Source: Chelydra serpentina (Eukaryota > Chordata > Testudines > Chelydridae). Taken from it: a stretch of DNA of 64,000 nucleotides. Shown in pieces: positions 12,007 to 24,056 of this stretch; positions within the stretch are counted from its first letter, which is position 1; every line of letters starts with the position of its first letter. A program made the translations under genes and the position numbers. The stretch spans positions 34,782,001 through 34,846,000 of the forward strand of contig JBAIAC010000001.1 in NCBI GenBank assembly GCA_037349315.1. The letters run 5' to 3'. Below the pieces are notes generated by a model that did no database searches, was not told the DNA's origin, and saw nothing but the letters and a program-made list of their open reading frames with translations.

Positions 12007-12540
12007 AGGTACAGCGAAGGTGGGGCAGGGCAGCACAGTGTGTAAGGATGAGTTGGCCCCCAGTCCTCCTGTGAAGCTCCCTCAGATCTTTCCTGGGACC
12101 TGTGGTTAGGAATGGACGGTGTGCTGAGGAGGAGCTGAGCTGAGCTGATGACACTTGTGGTCTCCTACTCAGAGACAACAGCGTGTGTGACCTATCCATT
12201 TTCTCTGGCCTGAACGGCTACCCAGGGTGGATGGATGCAGGTTTGCTGCTGTTAGGCTTGCTCCTGAGGCTAAGGCTGCTTGTATGGGTTTTCTATCCTT
12301 TTTAGAACAAGGATATTGAACATCTGGGTCTGAGGAGCAGACTGCAGAGAGAAGTGCACCCAACAATAGCCCGTGGATATGAGAAAACAAAAGGGCAGGT
12401 CGCATTTGCTGACCTGGCTGATGTAACTAAGAGCCTGGGGGGATTTTGTGTAAAATCTGTGAAGAACAGTTTATAAGGTAAGCCTCGCTCAGCACACAGA
12501 CGACCTGACAGACTCAGCCCCAGGGGAGCTGAATCCAAGC

Positions 12541-12595
12541 TGATACTGCACTGAACTGCTCTCAGCTGGGAGTTGCCTGGCCTTGGGCCAAACCA
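12541..12595. repeat. Short dispersed repeat, related to 48245-48295
   Basis: CTGCACTGAACTGCTCTCAG and the following CTGGGAGTTGCCT match 48251-48285 with few differences. A weaker related stretch follows at 12612-12645 (CTTAGCTGAGAGTCATCTCC). I do not recognise the family. Confidence 0.45.
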
Positions 12596-13094
12596 GTAGG
12601 AGCCATTCTGAGCAGGTCTTAGCTGAGAGTCATCTCCTGGCATGCTGAGCTGGCTTTGTTATAAGCTCAGCCCAGTGGGAGAAGACTCCCAGCTCAAAGC
12701 AGCTCCTTCAAGCTCCTTCCGGGGGAGGCTCCCTTTTGGTCCAGCTGGCAGAACTGCTGTCCTTGGGCCTGGTTCCGATATCTGTTTGGAGCTTAGCTGT
12801 GGGGCCCCACTAGCTTGCCTGATACAAGATGAGGGACTTGGATAAAACTTCAGCCTCTTCAGTGTCTGGACCCCAGCCAGCTGACCCAGCGGGTTCTCTC
12901 CTCCATCTGACCTGCCCCAGGTTGGTTTTAGGGTCCTGTCATGAAATAGTGTCTGGAGGGAAAATGTTGACCTAATATGAAGAAGTTTGGCATTCTTCCC
13001 ATGAAGTTGTATGGTCTGAGTAGTACACGGCCTTGAGTGCACCCTGGGTGTCTTTTTTTCGCTGCCCCAGCCCTCACTGCTCTGTTGCCTCCAT

Positions 13095-13310
13095 CATTGT
13101 ACTATCTGAGCCTCGTAAACATAAATGGATTGGTCCCAACAACCTCCATTGTGAAATAAGGAAGCAATGTCATCCCCTTTTTACGGCTGGGGAACCAGGG
13201 CACCGAGAGATTAAATCCCTTGCCCAAAGTTACACAAGCAATGTGGCAGAGCAGAGAACGGGACCCAGATCTCCTGAGTCCCAGTCTGCTGCCCTCCCCA
13301 CAAGACCGTT
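13095..13310 (-). repeat. MIR/CORE-SINE remnant
   Basis: On the + strand CCCTTTTTACGGCTGGGGAA, then GGCACCGAGAGATTAAATC, TTGCCCAAAGTTACAC and GGACCCAGATCTCCTGAGTC follow the antisense MIR consensus in order. Confidence 0.75.
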
Positions 13311-14139
13311 TCTCTCTCCTCTGCTACTTATTATTAACACGATTGACCTCTAAAGAGCAGTTGTCTCGTAAACTCTCCACATTATGGTGATAACATTGTA
13401 CAGTACATTGCACTGGCATAAAGTTATTTTATCCTCTCCAATTTCCTTTCACTTTAATGTGTAAATATATCAAGTGAAAGGCTAGTTAGAAATTTCAGTG
13501 CAGAGGCCAAGCGCCCTGTGGGCCAGGCCTTTCCAGAGTGGGAAATATTAGGATGTGCTGTGAGATGGGTAGGTTTTCAAAGGCTGTGTCTTTCCCTGAA
13601 AGCAGCTGAGAGTATTTTGGACTGTTTGCTTTGTCTGGAGCAAAGCCCCTTGTGTTGGGCTTCTCTGTGCTGGATTTCTGTCAGGGAGCAGAATGAAGTT
13701 CTGAAGCAGCTTTGCTTCCGTCATTGAAAAGTGCACTGAAAGTTTTGGAGAAAAGACTAGGGACACAATCCTGCCCTGGCCTCCAGCACGCATTGGAGCA
13801 CTTCCTTTTCTGCCTCGTGTGGTTCTTTGGGTTTTGCACACTCAAAGAGAGGCATCCAGGTTTAAGGAAACCCACCAAAATAGATTGTGTCTCCCCAGGG
13901 CTCATACTTCATGGGACTCTCACAGGGAATGATGGAGATGACTGCTTCAGTCCCAAGCATCAACCCTCTTGCCTCACAGTCTGATCTTCTTGTTCTTTCC
14001 AGGAGAAAGTGGCTTCCACAAAGCCTTGTTTATTGTGACAGATGCAGTCCCACCACCTGGGGAGGGAGGTAATGCTGTCTACTGTACTGTACACCTATAA
14101 CCTTTCTGTGTGCTAAAAACCCCATGGGACCCAGGATGA

Positions 14140-14325
14140 TGTGAAATAATAATAATATTCCTTCTATGTGAGCACCTTGCAAGTGTAATTAATCCTCATC
14201 AGACCATTTTACAGAGGGACACAGTGACTTTCCCAAGACCATACAGCACATCCCAGCAGAATTGAGATCAGAACCCAGATCTCACGGCTTCTAATTCTGC
14301 GATTTAACCACTAGGATATCTTTCC
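14140..14325 (-). repeat. MIR/CORE-SINE remnant
   Basis: The antisense MIR order is clear: ACCTTGCAAGTGTAATTAAT, TTTTACAGAGGGACACAGTG, CTTTCCCAAGACCATACAG, GAACCCAGATCTCACGGC and AACCACTAGGATATC. Confidence 0.75.
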
Positions 14326-14767
14326 TGCGAAACACAGAGAGAAGCCTTTGCCCTTGGCGATCTCCCTGCCATCTCACTGACGTCAAGACATAACTGACGG
14401 CAACGTTTTTTCTCTGATCGGATTCCCCTTACGAGGTAGCCAAGTGCTTTCACAAGACGTCTGCAGGTTTCCCGAACTCTCCTTTCAGAGACCTGGGCTC
14501 AAACTGGGTCTAGAGGACAGATGAAATGACTGTTGTCCTTGTTGGAGACTCAGTGCTGTTACTGCAGGAGCGAGTCTATTTATTTGTTTGGACAAGGATT
14601 TATCAGCAGCGTGGGTCGCTCTCCCAAGGGCCCCTCTCTGTGATCAGGGGAAGGGATCCTGCTGCAAAGAGGCTCAACCAGGGGCAGCGGAAGCTTCCTA
14701 ACAGTGTGTGTGGGAGGGCACTGGTGTCTCAACAGTACCCCTCCCATGCTGTCCCTTCTCCCTGAGC

Positions 14768-14892
14768 TAGGGTGACCAGATGTCCCGATTTTATAGGGAC
14801 AGTCCTGATTTTTGGGTCTTTTTCTTATATAGGCTCCTATTACCCCCCCACCCCCTGTCCCGATTTTTCACATTTGATGTCTGGTCACCCTA
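14768..14892. mobile_element. hAT-type MITE, TAGGGTGACC family, short form
   Basis: The termini TAGGGTGACCAGATGTCCCG and, inverted, TAGGGTGACCAGACATC flank a 125-bp element. A duplication CCCTGAGC/CCCTGAGA (7 of 8) lies at 14760-14767 and 14893-14900. Same family as 3291-3608. Confidence 0.85.
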
Positions 14893-15139
14893 CCCTGAGA
14901 CCCTGCCCCTCTTTTCTCCCCTCCCCCTCCCTGTCGCTCATCCTTACAGCTGGTAAAAAGTGGGAGAACCATAGCCCCCTGATCCCCGCTCCAGCACCCC
15001 TGGGCTCAACCAAATTACTGATACTTACCAATAAAGCTAAGAATATAGTCTTGCTTCTGAGCTCTATGGAAATCCACTGGACTAGAGAGAGCTCTGGGGA
15101 GTGGCAGAGTGAAAGAGGACAGGGAACATGTCTTAGGGA

Positions 15140-15368
15140 CCATGTACAAATGGAAATGTACCAGCATAATTATACCACTATAGTTACCAGTATAACTCCC
15201 CTGTTGGCCCTCTGTTCCAGAATATGAGTGCCTTTTTCTGATTTAGCTTATACCACTTCCAGAGCAACATAAACTAAACTGAAAAGGGCACTTTTATTCT
15301 AGAGTAAGTGTGTCCACATGGGGAGTTATACCGGTATAACTGTGCTGATAAAATCCCCCGTGTAGTCT
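15140..15368. mobile_element. MITE with GTTATACCGGTATAAC-type repeats
   Basis: Inverted motifs TACCAGTATAACTCCCC (about 15188) and GGGGAGTTATACCGGTATAA (about 15320), and AGTGCCTTTTTCTG/AAAAGGGCACTTTT inside, give a palindromic element. The exact ends and duplication were not resolved. Confidence 0.5.
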
Positions 15369-15429
15369 AACCTATAGGGACTGTTTTGGAGATAGGGCTG
15401 GCAGGCAGGAAATGGTTAATAAGAGGAGA

Positions 15430-15832
15430 GGAGCAAAAAAAGCGGAGACTTCAGTGGGACGTGCAGAAGAGAAGAATGAGGGGGGATTTGATAGCTGCTT
15501 TCAACTACCTGAAAGGGGGTTCCAAAGAGGATGGATCTAGACTGTTCTCAGTGGTAGAAGATGACAGAACAAGGAGTAATGGTCTCAAGTTGCAGAGGGG
15601 GAGGTTTAGGTTGGATATTAGGAAAAACTTTTTCACTAGTAGGGTGGTGAAGCACTGGAATGGGTTACCTAGGGAGGTGGTGGAATCTCCTTCCTTAGAG
15701 GTTTTTACGGTGAGGCTTGACAAAGCCCTGGCTGGGATGATTTAGTTGGGTTGGTCCTGCTTTGAGCAGGGGGTTGGACTAGATGGCCTCCTGAGGTCCC
15801 TTCCAACCCTGAGATTCTATGATTCTATGACG
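15430..15832 (+). mobile_element. CR1 LINE, 5'-truncated 3' end
   Basis: It reads the C-terminus of CR1 ORF2 ([20 protein letters not shown], then [20 protein letters not shown] and [14 protein letters not shown]) to a stop at 15743-15745. The CR1 3' tail ends GAGATTCTATGATTCTATGA. The tail is nearly identical to that of the Cry SINE at 11825-12006. Confidence 0.88.
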
Positions 15833-16399
15833 TTAACCAGAGGGAAGATGGCCACAGAAATCAGAAGATCTAAAGCAAGCTGGATTGTACAGCAAGCAGG
15901 GTGCACCGAGGAATTTAGGGAAACATTTAAGTTAAAGAGACAGAAGCTGAGCTGTTAGCGCAAGCCAAAGAGCTCAGAGACAGGAAGGGTCTGTTTGAAT
16001 GCAGGCAGCACAGATTCAAGGAGAGAACTCAGGATGAGATGGGGTGGGGGGGTGTCTCTGTTTTAATCCGCAGTGGAGATTCCTCCCGAATTCAGAATTG
16101 GGCGCAATCAGCGTGACTGATAGTCGGTGCTGCAGAGTCAGTATTGAGGTGCCCTGGCAGGTCTGGGGCTGGGGACGGGACTCCAGGACTGGAATAGCAG
16201 AGCAAAGGACTTCAGGTCAGCACTGAGGGGACAGGGCAGAGCTGTGTGTGAGAAGATCGCACCCCACCTTTTCTTGCCCCTCACTAGCCATAGTGCTAGC
16301 TTACCCCTACAGATACCAAGCCCTTTCTGTTTCTTAAAGTGCTTCCACTTTCTCCCCTCTCCCGACACGGTTAGCAAATAATAAGCCCCCATCCTCTCG

Positions 16400-16860
16400 G
16401 GTAAGGCAAGTCTCTCATCTGCTCAGTCGTATCAATGTAGCTTTGTGTCCTGGTTTCAGTGGTTCAGTTTTTAATGATAAGACTCTTGTGAGAGCTATCC
16501 CAGGAGATCTCTCCAGACGCTATAGGCAGGAGAGGGAAGGAGCAGCAGAGATGAGCGCCCATATATTTGCTGTAATATCATTCCAATAAATGCATTGATT
16601 CTATTAGATCACAGTTGTTTGGACAATACTTATCTGATGGTCCTGCCAATAAATTGCCATTGAACTGGAATGAGAGAGGAGAGGCGGTGATAGAGGGGGC
16701 GTGATCACCCAGGACGCAGACCCTGTGCAGCACTGCAGCCTGCGACTTTGATGTGTTTTATAAATGGTCACCTGTTGGAACAGGGTAACCAGTCATTGAA
16801 ATGCAACCCTCCTTCCCAGCTGGGGATGAGAGCCGCCGCTATAATAAATTAGCATAGTTC
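16400..16860. promoter_or_regulatory. Candidate conserved noncoding element
   Basis: This is a non-repetitive stretch rich in AT-motif clusters: TTTTTAATGATAAG, AATAAATGCATTGATTCTAT, CCAATAAATTGCCATTGAA, TTTTATAAATGG and CGCTATAATAAATTAGCAT. No transposon termini or coding frame were seen. Enhancer function is a guess from composition only. Confidence 0.35.
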
Positions 16861-17914
16861 GGCTAATGGCAATGGAGCTGCCCCAGCTTACACCAACTGA
16901 GGATCAGGGCTTTGGTCTGAACACAACCGCAAACCCCCTTTTCCACTGTCCAAGCCCAGCCTGGCCTGGGCCTCTGCTGCTAGTGAATACAGAGCTGACT
17001 GATAAGAGCTGCACAAAGCAGTGCTTTCATTTCGCACGGGATAACAATATTTTGATTTTTCAGCCCTGGTGGCTGCATGGTGACGGGATCTGGGCCCCAC
17101 CTCAGCAAACTTTGTGCCAAAGCTGGTATTTAACTCTGCCTGTGTAGCGGGGTTTCCTTGCAAACCCTCTTGCTTGGTTTGGAGAGGTTTTTTTATAAAA
17201 CATTTTGCTTTAAGCCCTTTCTTCTTTTCCCTCTCAAAGTTACCCTGTATTGAATGACACTGTGGGTGATAGGGCTGAGGATCTGAATTCACGTGGAAGT
17301 GCTGCAGCAGGAGGGAGACATGCCCCACTGAACTAGTAACATCTGCAGGTTTATCCATTCCTTAAAGTTAGGCTGCCGTTTTCTCCCTGGTCGAGCTCTG
17401 GTGTCCGATGGGGATGCGCACAGACACATACAATACTCCCCAGCTGTTGCAGTGATCATGAGCGCTCTCAGCATGTGGACTGGATGGTTGTTGATGCAGG
17501 TCCTCTCAAACCAGATCTTGTCATGTATTCCCCCTTACTACTTGTTGAAACGGCTCCTATTCCTGTTGATCAGGACTGACTAGTAGGGTTTGAGGTGAGG
17601 CATTGGTTGGTTTAAGGAATTGGTAATGGGATATGGAGCCTTTCACCTTCACTTCCCTCTTGGGGGGGAACCAAAAATCTTTCCTTTCGGATGCTGCTGC
17701 ATTGGCCTCCATGAAAAGCGTCGGTGGTCTTGGTTCAGTTCCTAGTGTTGCCACTAATTGGCCCTTGTTGGAGTCTCAGCAGAAATTTCAAGGATTTAAG
17801 GATCCCTCTAGAACAGGGCTGAGGCATGTTGATGTGACAGCATGGGGAAGACTTGCACCTACCGTGGCCTGTGCTGTGATCTGTTCTGGGGATAAGTACT
17901 AATAGCCAGTGCTT

Positions 17915-18090
17915 ATACAGCTCTGCAGAGCCCTTTGGAGTGACTGGCCGATTAACGCTCATAATCCCACTGCAAGGTAAATCACAATTATAATCCTTCT
18001 TCCACAGGCACAGAGCACTCCTGATTTGACCAGGATCACACAGCCAGTCCCAGACAACACTCCTTCTCAAAGCTAGGAATAGAGTTCAGA
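17915..18090 (-). repeat. Weak MIR/CORE-SINE remnant
   Basis: Degenerate antisense MIR landmarks appear: CTCATAATCCCACTGCAAGG, TTCCACAGGCACAGAGC and ACCAGGATCACACAGCC. Confidence 0.4.
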
Positions 18091-18345
18091 AGTTCCTGGC
18101 TCCTATTGATCCCTATCTTACACTATCTCTTGGAGAGGGGCAGTGTACTCTAGTCTCCAGAGCTAATCCCAGTTTATTCCCCCAGATTAAATTCACTGAT
18201 GCCAGGAGAGGGAGGAAATTCCCCAGTTTTCAGAGCAATGATGCCCTTGCCTCTCCAGTACTGAGATCAGTCTTACTTTCACCTTTGTGCATTCCACCTA
18301 TACTTTGATGGCGTTCCCTTTTCTAATTAGTTCTCTCTTTCCCAG

Positions 18346-18485
18346 CTCCAGCTCAGGCCCAGATCATCCATGCTGGGCAGGCCTGTGTTGTGAAGGAAGA
18401 TAACATCAGTGAACGAGTGTACACTATCCGGGAGGGAGACACCCTGGTCCTGCAGTGTCTGGTCACGGGACACCCACGGCCACAG
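18346..18485 (+). CDS. MDGA1: MDGA1 coding exon, first half of Ig domain 1
   Basis: This exon begins after a TTCTCTCTTTCCCAG acceptor and ends CACAG|GTAACC. It enters in phase 1, completing an Ala codon, and leaves in phase 0, adding 46 full codons. The peptide has the MDGA N-terminal features: a GQACVVKEDNISERVYTIREG core, then the Ig B-strand cysteine in LQCLVTGHPRPQ. An N-glycosylation sequon (NIS) is present. MDGA1 is a GPI-anchored neuronal surface protein whose first Ig domains bind neuroligin-2 and block neurexin access, restraining inhibitory synapse formation; that is family knowledge. MDGA2 is very similar here, so the MDGA1 call rests mainly on the Ig3 and Ig4 exons. No signal-peptide exon was found in the 18.3 kb upstream. 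In a human-like layout this would be coding exon 2. Confidence 0.95.
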
Positions 18486-20752
18486 GTAACCTTTCTCTAA
18501 TGCCAGTCACCCGCACTCCTGTGGTTCTCTGTTGAGTTCCCTCTAATCTCACCTTGTAGAGGAGACATTGGGGGTGGTTGGAGGACACCTTTCCCCACTA
18601 CCTTTACTCTTCTACCTTTTTGGAGTTAGGTTCCTCTCTTCTCCTTCTCTCCTGGCTTCCTGGGCAGCAGCTGTAACAAAAGAAAGGAACGGCTGAGGAG
18701 CAGAGACACTGGATGAGTGAGTGTCCTCTGGAGCTAGGGCTGAAGCCTACAATGAGGCTAGAAGTCCTACCACAGTACAGCATATGGAGATTTCCCTGTG
18801 GCGCGAGTACTAGTGGGAACTGTATTTTGGGAGCAACAGGACCTGAGGTGAAATATTGCCCAGTTCTGCCTGTGTGCTGTATATTGGTAGCCCAAGGCTC
18901 TCTCCAGAGCGTCTACCATTTTAATGGCCAGAATGAACTAAAAACATGGGCTGTGTTGAATTCAGGGCTGTGTAGGTAACACTAGAGACTCCAATCCTCT
19001 CTCCACACGACAGGAACAGCTTGGACAGGGGTAGTGCAAGCTTCCCCTTCACACCTCACCAATGTAGGAGCAGAGTCGAACCTCTATGGCCTGTTCAGCC
19101 TTGGCCTCTCGGACCAGGCCAGCAAAGAGGATCACTCAGGGGAAAATTGGGGGATGGGGCATTTTTCTGATGTGGACACTTGTCCATGATGACCTGGACT
19201 GGGACCCATCAACTCATTTCATACAGTGGACACCAAGCAGCTGCCAGTGGTGGTCATTTTTGATTGCTACTGTCCAGAGCTGGATTCAGACCCATGCCGT
19301 AGAGGTGAGAGGACTGCAGGGAAATTCTTACATAGCAGCTGATGTGTGTAAATGACCCCAGAGCATGGGTAAAAAACTGTGGCTAAACTTGGGCCTTCAG
19401 GGCCAGAATAAACCCTGGGGAGTGAGTTACACTGTGAACGAAGCTCTCCAGGGGACAGTTATAAGAGGGTTAGTGAGAAGCTCAGTGGTTCCTGTTGCCC
19501 CTGCAGTGCCAGCCAAAGGCACTGATGCTGATAAGCTGTAGTTCTGTGTGTGCCGGTCACCCCTTCCCTGCACTAACTGACCAGGTGCTACTTGTCTCTA
19601 GGGCCTTGGCTGCTAGGAACTGACAAAGGGGAGAGAGCAGCTCAGCCAAAGAATTCAAGTTAGAATTAGCCAACAAAACAAAAAAAAGATGGAGACAGTC
19701 TGAGCCAGGATGTTGGGTAGCCGGGCCGCTCAGCAGAGCCTCTCGTGTGTCATTGTGGAGGATCACCTAGCCTAGGCACTAGGGCACACTGATCATGTGC
19801 ACAGTGGGCAGATCGTGGATGTGAAGAATAAAGGCATGGAGAGAACTGATGCCCATGCTGCCTGGGAGCATGCAGAGCATCCAGGCTATGTGCAGCTCAT
19901 GGGCGCTCTGAGCCTGGCAGGACTTGAGAACATTGATGTACCATTGGTGCATACAGAATGCTGCTGCATAAGAAACTGTGGCATCCCCAGGACCTGTTTG
20001 TGTGTGTGTGTAACACTAGGACGTGCAGAGCCCAGGTGTGCACACAGGACACTGGCATGTGTCAGGCAGACATGGAACAGTGGCTCACACGGAGTTATAC
20101 CCACATCCCATCTCTCTCACCCCAGCTTCCCTTCTCTCCCTACCTCTTCTCTCTTCCTTCTCTACTTTGCTCATCTGCCACATCCCTTCTCTCTTTCCCC
20201 CACTCCCACCCATGCTCTCCCCCCTTTCCCCCACTACTCCAAATCAGAGCTCTTCTCTTAGCCTTTGTCTAATCTTTCCCCTCCCTTTCTTCCAGTTACT
20301 CACTAAAGCTTTAACGTGTAGCCCAGGTATTTAAACGAGGTTGAAATGAAAAGGCTGGGGAAAGATTAAAGAGCTGACTGAAGCAGCTGTGCAAACAAGA
20401 GCCTCTGAGATTTGGGGCCCTAAAACGATCTCATCATAAGCCTACCAAGGCTAAATAAATCCATCACAGACGGCCATTAGCCGAGCAAATCTGCCCAGCA
20501 GGGGAATGGGCTGTAGAATCCTGCCATCTCTAGAGCAATGGCTCCAGTTCAGCCCCATGTCTATTGGCGCTGGGCATGGACCAAGGTGCCCACTCCCCCC
20601 CAGCAGCTCTGTCTAGCGTGAGGTCAGTAGTGAACGAAGGTCTTTTTACCATCTGCTTTGTGTTCAGTGCAAAATGACCTTGTGGATCTCAACCCAGCTG
20701 CTAGGGGATAGGTGTCCAGATTGCCAGAAGCCACCATAGCAACTGGTGCTTC

Positions 20753-21169
20753 GGGAATGTCCGTATTGCACTCAAAGGCATAGGTGCTGGAACTAAGGGT
20801 CCTGAGGGTAGTGCCACACCCCCTGGCTTGAAATAGTTTCCATCATCTACAGGGTTTACAGTTTGGTTCAATGGCTCTCAGCACCCCCAGTATACAAATT
20901 GTTCCAGCACCCCTGCTCAAAGGTGTGACTGTGCCCGGTGTAGACATACCCTAGCTAGCTTGAAAAGCAATAGGAATGAATCTGCAGCAGCATGAGTGGC
21001 AGCTCAGGCTAGTCACTCAGGTGCATACCCGGAGTCCTGGGTGGGCTTGTGCAGAGTGTGCTGCCATGCCTTCACCACTATTGTTGTTCAAGCTAGCTAG
21101 GTCAAAGCTGACTCAGGTATGTGTACCAGTGCTGCACTCATGCCTCTGACTGCAGTGTAGACATACCCT
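20753..21169. mobile_element. Palindromic MITE interrupted by a hAT element
   Basis: The left arm (GGGAATGTCCGTATTGCACTC, then GGTGTAGACATACCCTAGCT) and the inverted right arm (GGGTATGTCTACACTGCAGTC, then CACATACCTGAGTCAGC) form long imperfect inverted repeats. CTAGCTAGCTTG occurs on both sides of the centre. The hAT insert 20779-20915 sits in the left arm. The element at 42255-43260 belongs to the same family. Confidence 0.7.
20779..20915. mobile_element. 137-bp hAT-type MITE (CATAGGTGCTGGAAC family)
   Basis: The ends CATAGGTGCTGGAAC and, inverted, CAGGGGTGCTGGAAC are flanked by a perfect 8-bp duplication CTCAAAGG (20771-20778 and 20916-20923). Confidence 0.9.
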
Positions 21170-23406
21170 GAGAGCAGAGGCAACCAACAAAGGAGACTGA
21201 GAGGCCAATGAACAAATGGGCCATGGGCAGTGACCTCCTTTCATGCTCTCTGGGTTGGGGTAAGGAGAAGCTTGCGTCGCTGCTGCCTGTGCAGTGCCTG
21301 TTATGGGATATACAGATAGGACTTCAGTCTCTAGGGGCACGTTTCTCCAGCCCCTCAGCTCATTGTGAAATGACCTACACATCTGCAGGTGGTGTTCTAA
21401 GACTAAACATGTAAACAAAATGTAAAATAGTTTGAATTCTGAAGGGCTCTTTTTCTTTTATTAAAGTGTGTTTACAACAAAAGAGAGACTTACAAAAATA
21501 ACCCCTGGTGGGGCCCCCTCCAGAGAAGGAGACAACAGGCTAATAGCAGTAACTACAGTTCTCACTTTGGAAGCCAAACAGATTAAATATCCCCATTCAT
21601 AGAATCACAGAAATGTAAGGTTGGAAGGGACCTCGAGAGGTCATCAAGTCCAGCCCCCTGTGCTGAGGCAGGAACAAATAAACCTAGAACATCCCTGACA
21701 GGTGTTTGTCCGACCTGTTCTTAAAAACCTCCAATTACGGGGATTCCACAACCTCCCTTGGAAGCCTATTCCAGCTCTTAACTACCCTAACTAAAAGTTA
21801 GAAAGCTTTTCCTAGTATCTAACCTAAATATCTCAGGCTGCAGATTAAGCCCATTACTTCTTGTCCTACCTTCAGTAGACATGGAGAACAAGCGATCACT
21901 GTCCTCTTTATAAAAGCCCTTAATATGTTTGAAGACAGTTATCAGATCCCCCGCCAGTCATGTCGTCCCAAGACTAAACATGCCCAGTTTTTTAACCTTT
22001 CCTCAGAGGTCAAGTTTTCTATATTTATTAATAATTTTTTTTTGCTTTTCTCTGGACTCTCTCCAGTTTTTCCTCACCCTTTCCTAGAGTATGGCGCACA
22101 GAATAGGCATAGTACCTCAGGCCACACCAGTGCCAAGGAGAGTGAAATCATTACCTTCCATGTCTTCCATATGACACTCCTGTTAATACATCTCAAAATA
22201 TTTAGCCTTTTTCTCAACTTCATCACATTGTTAACTCATCTATTCAATCTGCGATCCACAATAACCCCTTTTCAGCAGTACTGCTGCCTAGCCAGCTAAT
22301 CCCCATTTTGTAGTTGTGCATTTGATTTTTTTTCCTTCCTAGGTGTAGTACTTTGTATTTATCTTTTCCGAGTTTCATCTTGTTGAAGTCTGACCAATTC
22401 TCTAATTTGTCAAGCTCATTTTAAATTCTAATCCTGTCCTCCAAAGTGCTTGCAACCCCTCCCAACTTTGTGTCATCCTCAAATTTTATAAGCAAACTCT
22501 CCAATCCATTATTCAAGGCATTTAATGAAAATATTGAATAGTATTTGGACCGAGACCGACCCCTGCGGAACCTCAGTAGATATGCTCTCCCAGTTTGACA
22601 ACAAACCATTGATCGTTACTCCTTGAGTACAGTCTTCCAACCAGCTGTGCACCTGCCTTATATTAGTTTCATCTAGACAACTTTTCCTTACGTTGCTTAT
22701 CAGAATGTCATGTGGGAAAGCCTTACTAAAATCAAGATATACCATGTCTACTGCTTCCCCCCAACCACTAGGCTGATAACCCTGTCAAAGAAGGAAATCA
22801 AGCTAGTTTGGTTATAGCTATTCCTTATAACACTATTATCCTCTAGGTGCTTACAAATTGATTGATTGTTTAATAATTTGTTCCAGTAAATTTCCAGATA
22901 TAGAAGATAGGCTGACTAGTCTATAATGCCTTGGTCCTCTTAGTTCCTCTTTTTAAAGATGGGTAACTATATGTTTGCTTTTCTCCCATTCTCTGGAATT
23001 CACCCATCCCTGATGAATTCTTGAAAATCATTGCTAACAGTTCTGAGATTGCTTCAGCTAGTTCCTTAAATACCTTTAGGATGAATTTCATCAGGCCCTG
23101 TCGACTTGAATACAATACTTCTAACTTATCTTGATACTCTTTAACCTGTTCTTTCCCTGTTTTGCCTTGTGTTCCTTTCCCCTTGTTGTTAATATTTAAT
23201 TGTATGGAGTATCTGGTCACCATTAGTGAAGACGGAAGCAAAATAGGCATTAAACACCTCAGCCTTCTTGATGTCCTCAGTTATTAGCTCTTCTTCCCAG
23301 CTAAGTAGAGGACCTACACTTTCCTTAGCCTTTCTCTTGCCTTTAATGCATTTAAAGAACCTCTTCATATTGCCTCATTGCCAGGTTTAACTCATTTTGT
23401 GCCTGA

Positions 23407-23619
23407 GGCCTGGTCTGCACTTAAAAAGTTAGGATGACCCAGCTACATCACTCAGGGGTGTGAAAAGTCCACACTCGTGAGCTACATAGTTAAGCTGAAC
23501 TAACCCCGGTGTAGACAGTGCTAGTTCGATGGAAGAATTAGATAGAGTCTGCATGGAAGCGATTAAACAGGATTGCTGTTACAGTGGCACAGTTGCAGCG
23601 TCTCAAGCGTAGACAAGCC
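23407..23619. mobile_element. MITE nested in CR1
   Basis: The ends GGCCTGGTCTGCACTTAAAA and, inverted, GGCTTGTCTACGCTTGAGAC bound a 213-bp element. It separates two parts of the CR1 reading frame (DKISKAN and QAQNELNLAM). The duplication is not clear. Confidence 0.7.
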
Positions 23620-24056
23620 TATTAGCCTTACTGATTTTGTCCCTACCTGCTTGCGCTGTCCTTTTGCACCGCTCCTTAGCAATTCATCTATGTTTCCACT
23701 TTTTGTAGGATTCCTTTATGATTTTTCAGGAAATTAAAGAGCTTCCGATGGAGCCATATTGGCCTCCTACTATTCTTCTCATCTTTCCGTTGCATCAGAA
23801 TAGCTTGCAGTTGTGCCTTTTAATATTGTCTCCTTGAGAAACTGCCAGCTCTCCTGAATTCCTTTATCTCTTAGATTTTCTGCCCATGGGACCTTACTTA
23901 CCAGTTCTTTGAGTTGTTAAAATTTGCTATTTTGAAGTCCATTGTTTTGTTCATGCCTTTCTTTTGTTAGAATCATGCAATCAGTCATTCCATGATCACT
24001 TTCATTCAAATTGCCTTCAGAGTCACAACCAATTCTTCCCTGTCAGTGTGCATCAA

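Larger units (their letters stand above)
105..18345 (+). other. MDGA1 intronic sequence upstream of the Ig1 exon
   Basis: No exon was recognised here; this is presumably the intron after the signal-peptide exon. 105-3282 holds nothing I can classify apart from C- and G-homopolymer tracts near 2101-2110 and 2338-2350. 3291-3608 is a MITE. 4.4-10.8 kb is the gypsy/hAT nest. 10.8-11.8 kb is unassigned and AT-rich at first. 11.8-12.0 kb is a Cry SINE. 13.1-14.3 kb carries two MIR remnants. 14.8 and 15.1-15.4 kb carry MITEs. 15.4-15.8 kb is a CR1 3' end. 16.4-16.9 kb looks like conserved noncoding DNA. 17.9-18.1 kb is a weak MIR remnant. Open frames up to about 170 codons here have no recognisable domain. 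Confidence 0.75.

Noticed and set aside
15386..15745. 119-codon frame as a host gene
   Set aside because: It is the C-terminus of CR1 ORF2.
1..18345. MDGA1 signal-peptide exon
   Set aside because: Looked for a hydrophobic start followed by a GQGVY-like end and a phase-1 donor; none convincing.
19797..20334. Frames up to 154 codons in a CT-rich region
   Set aside because: Overlapping frames in all phases of a pyrimidine-rich tract; no domain.
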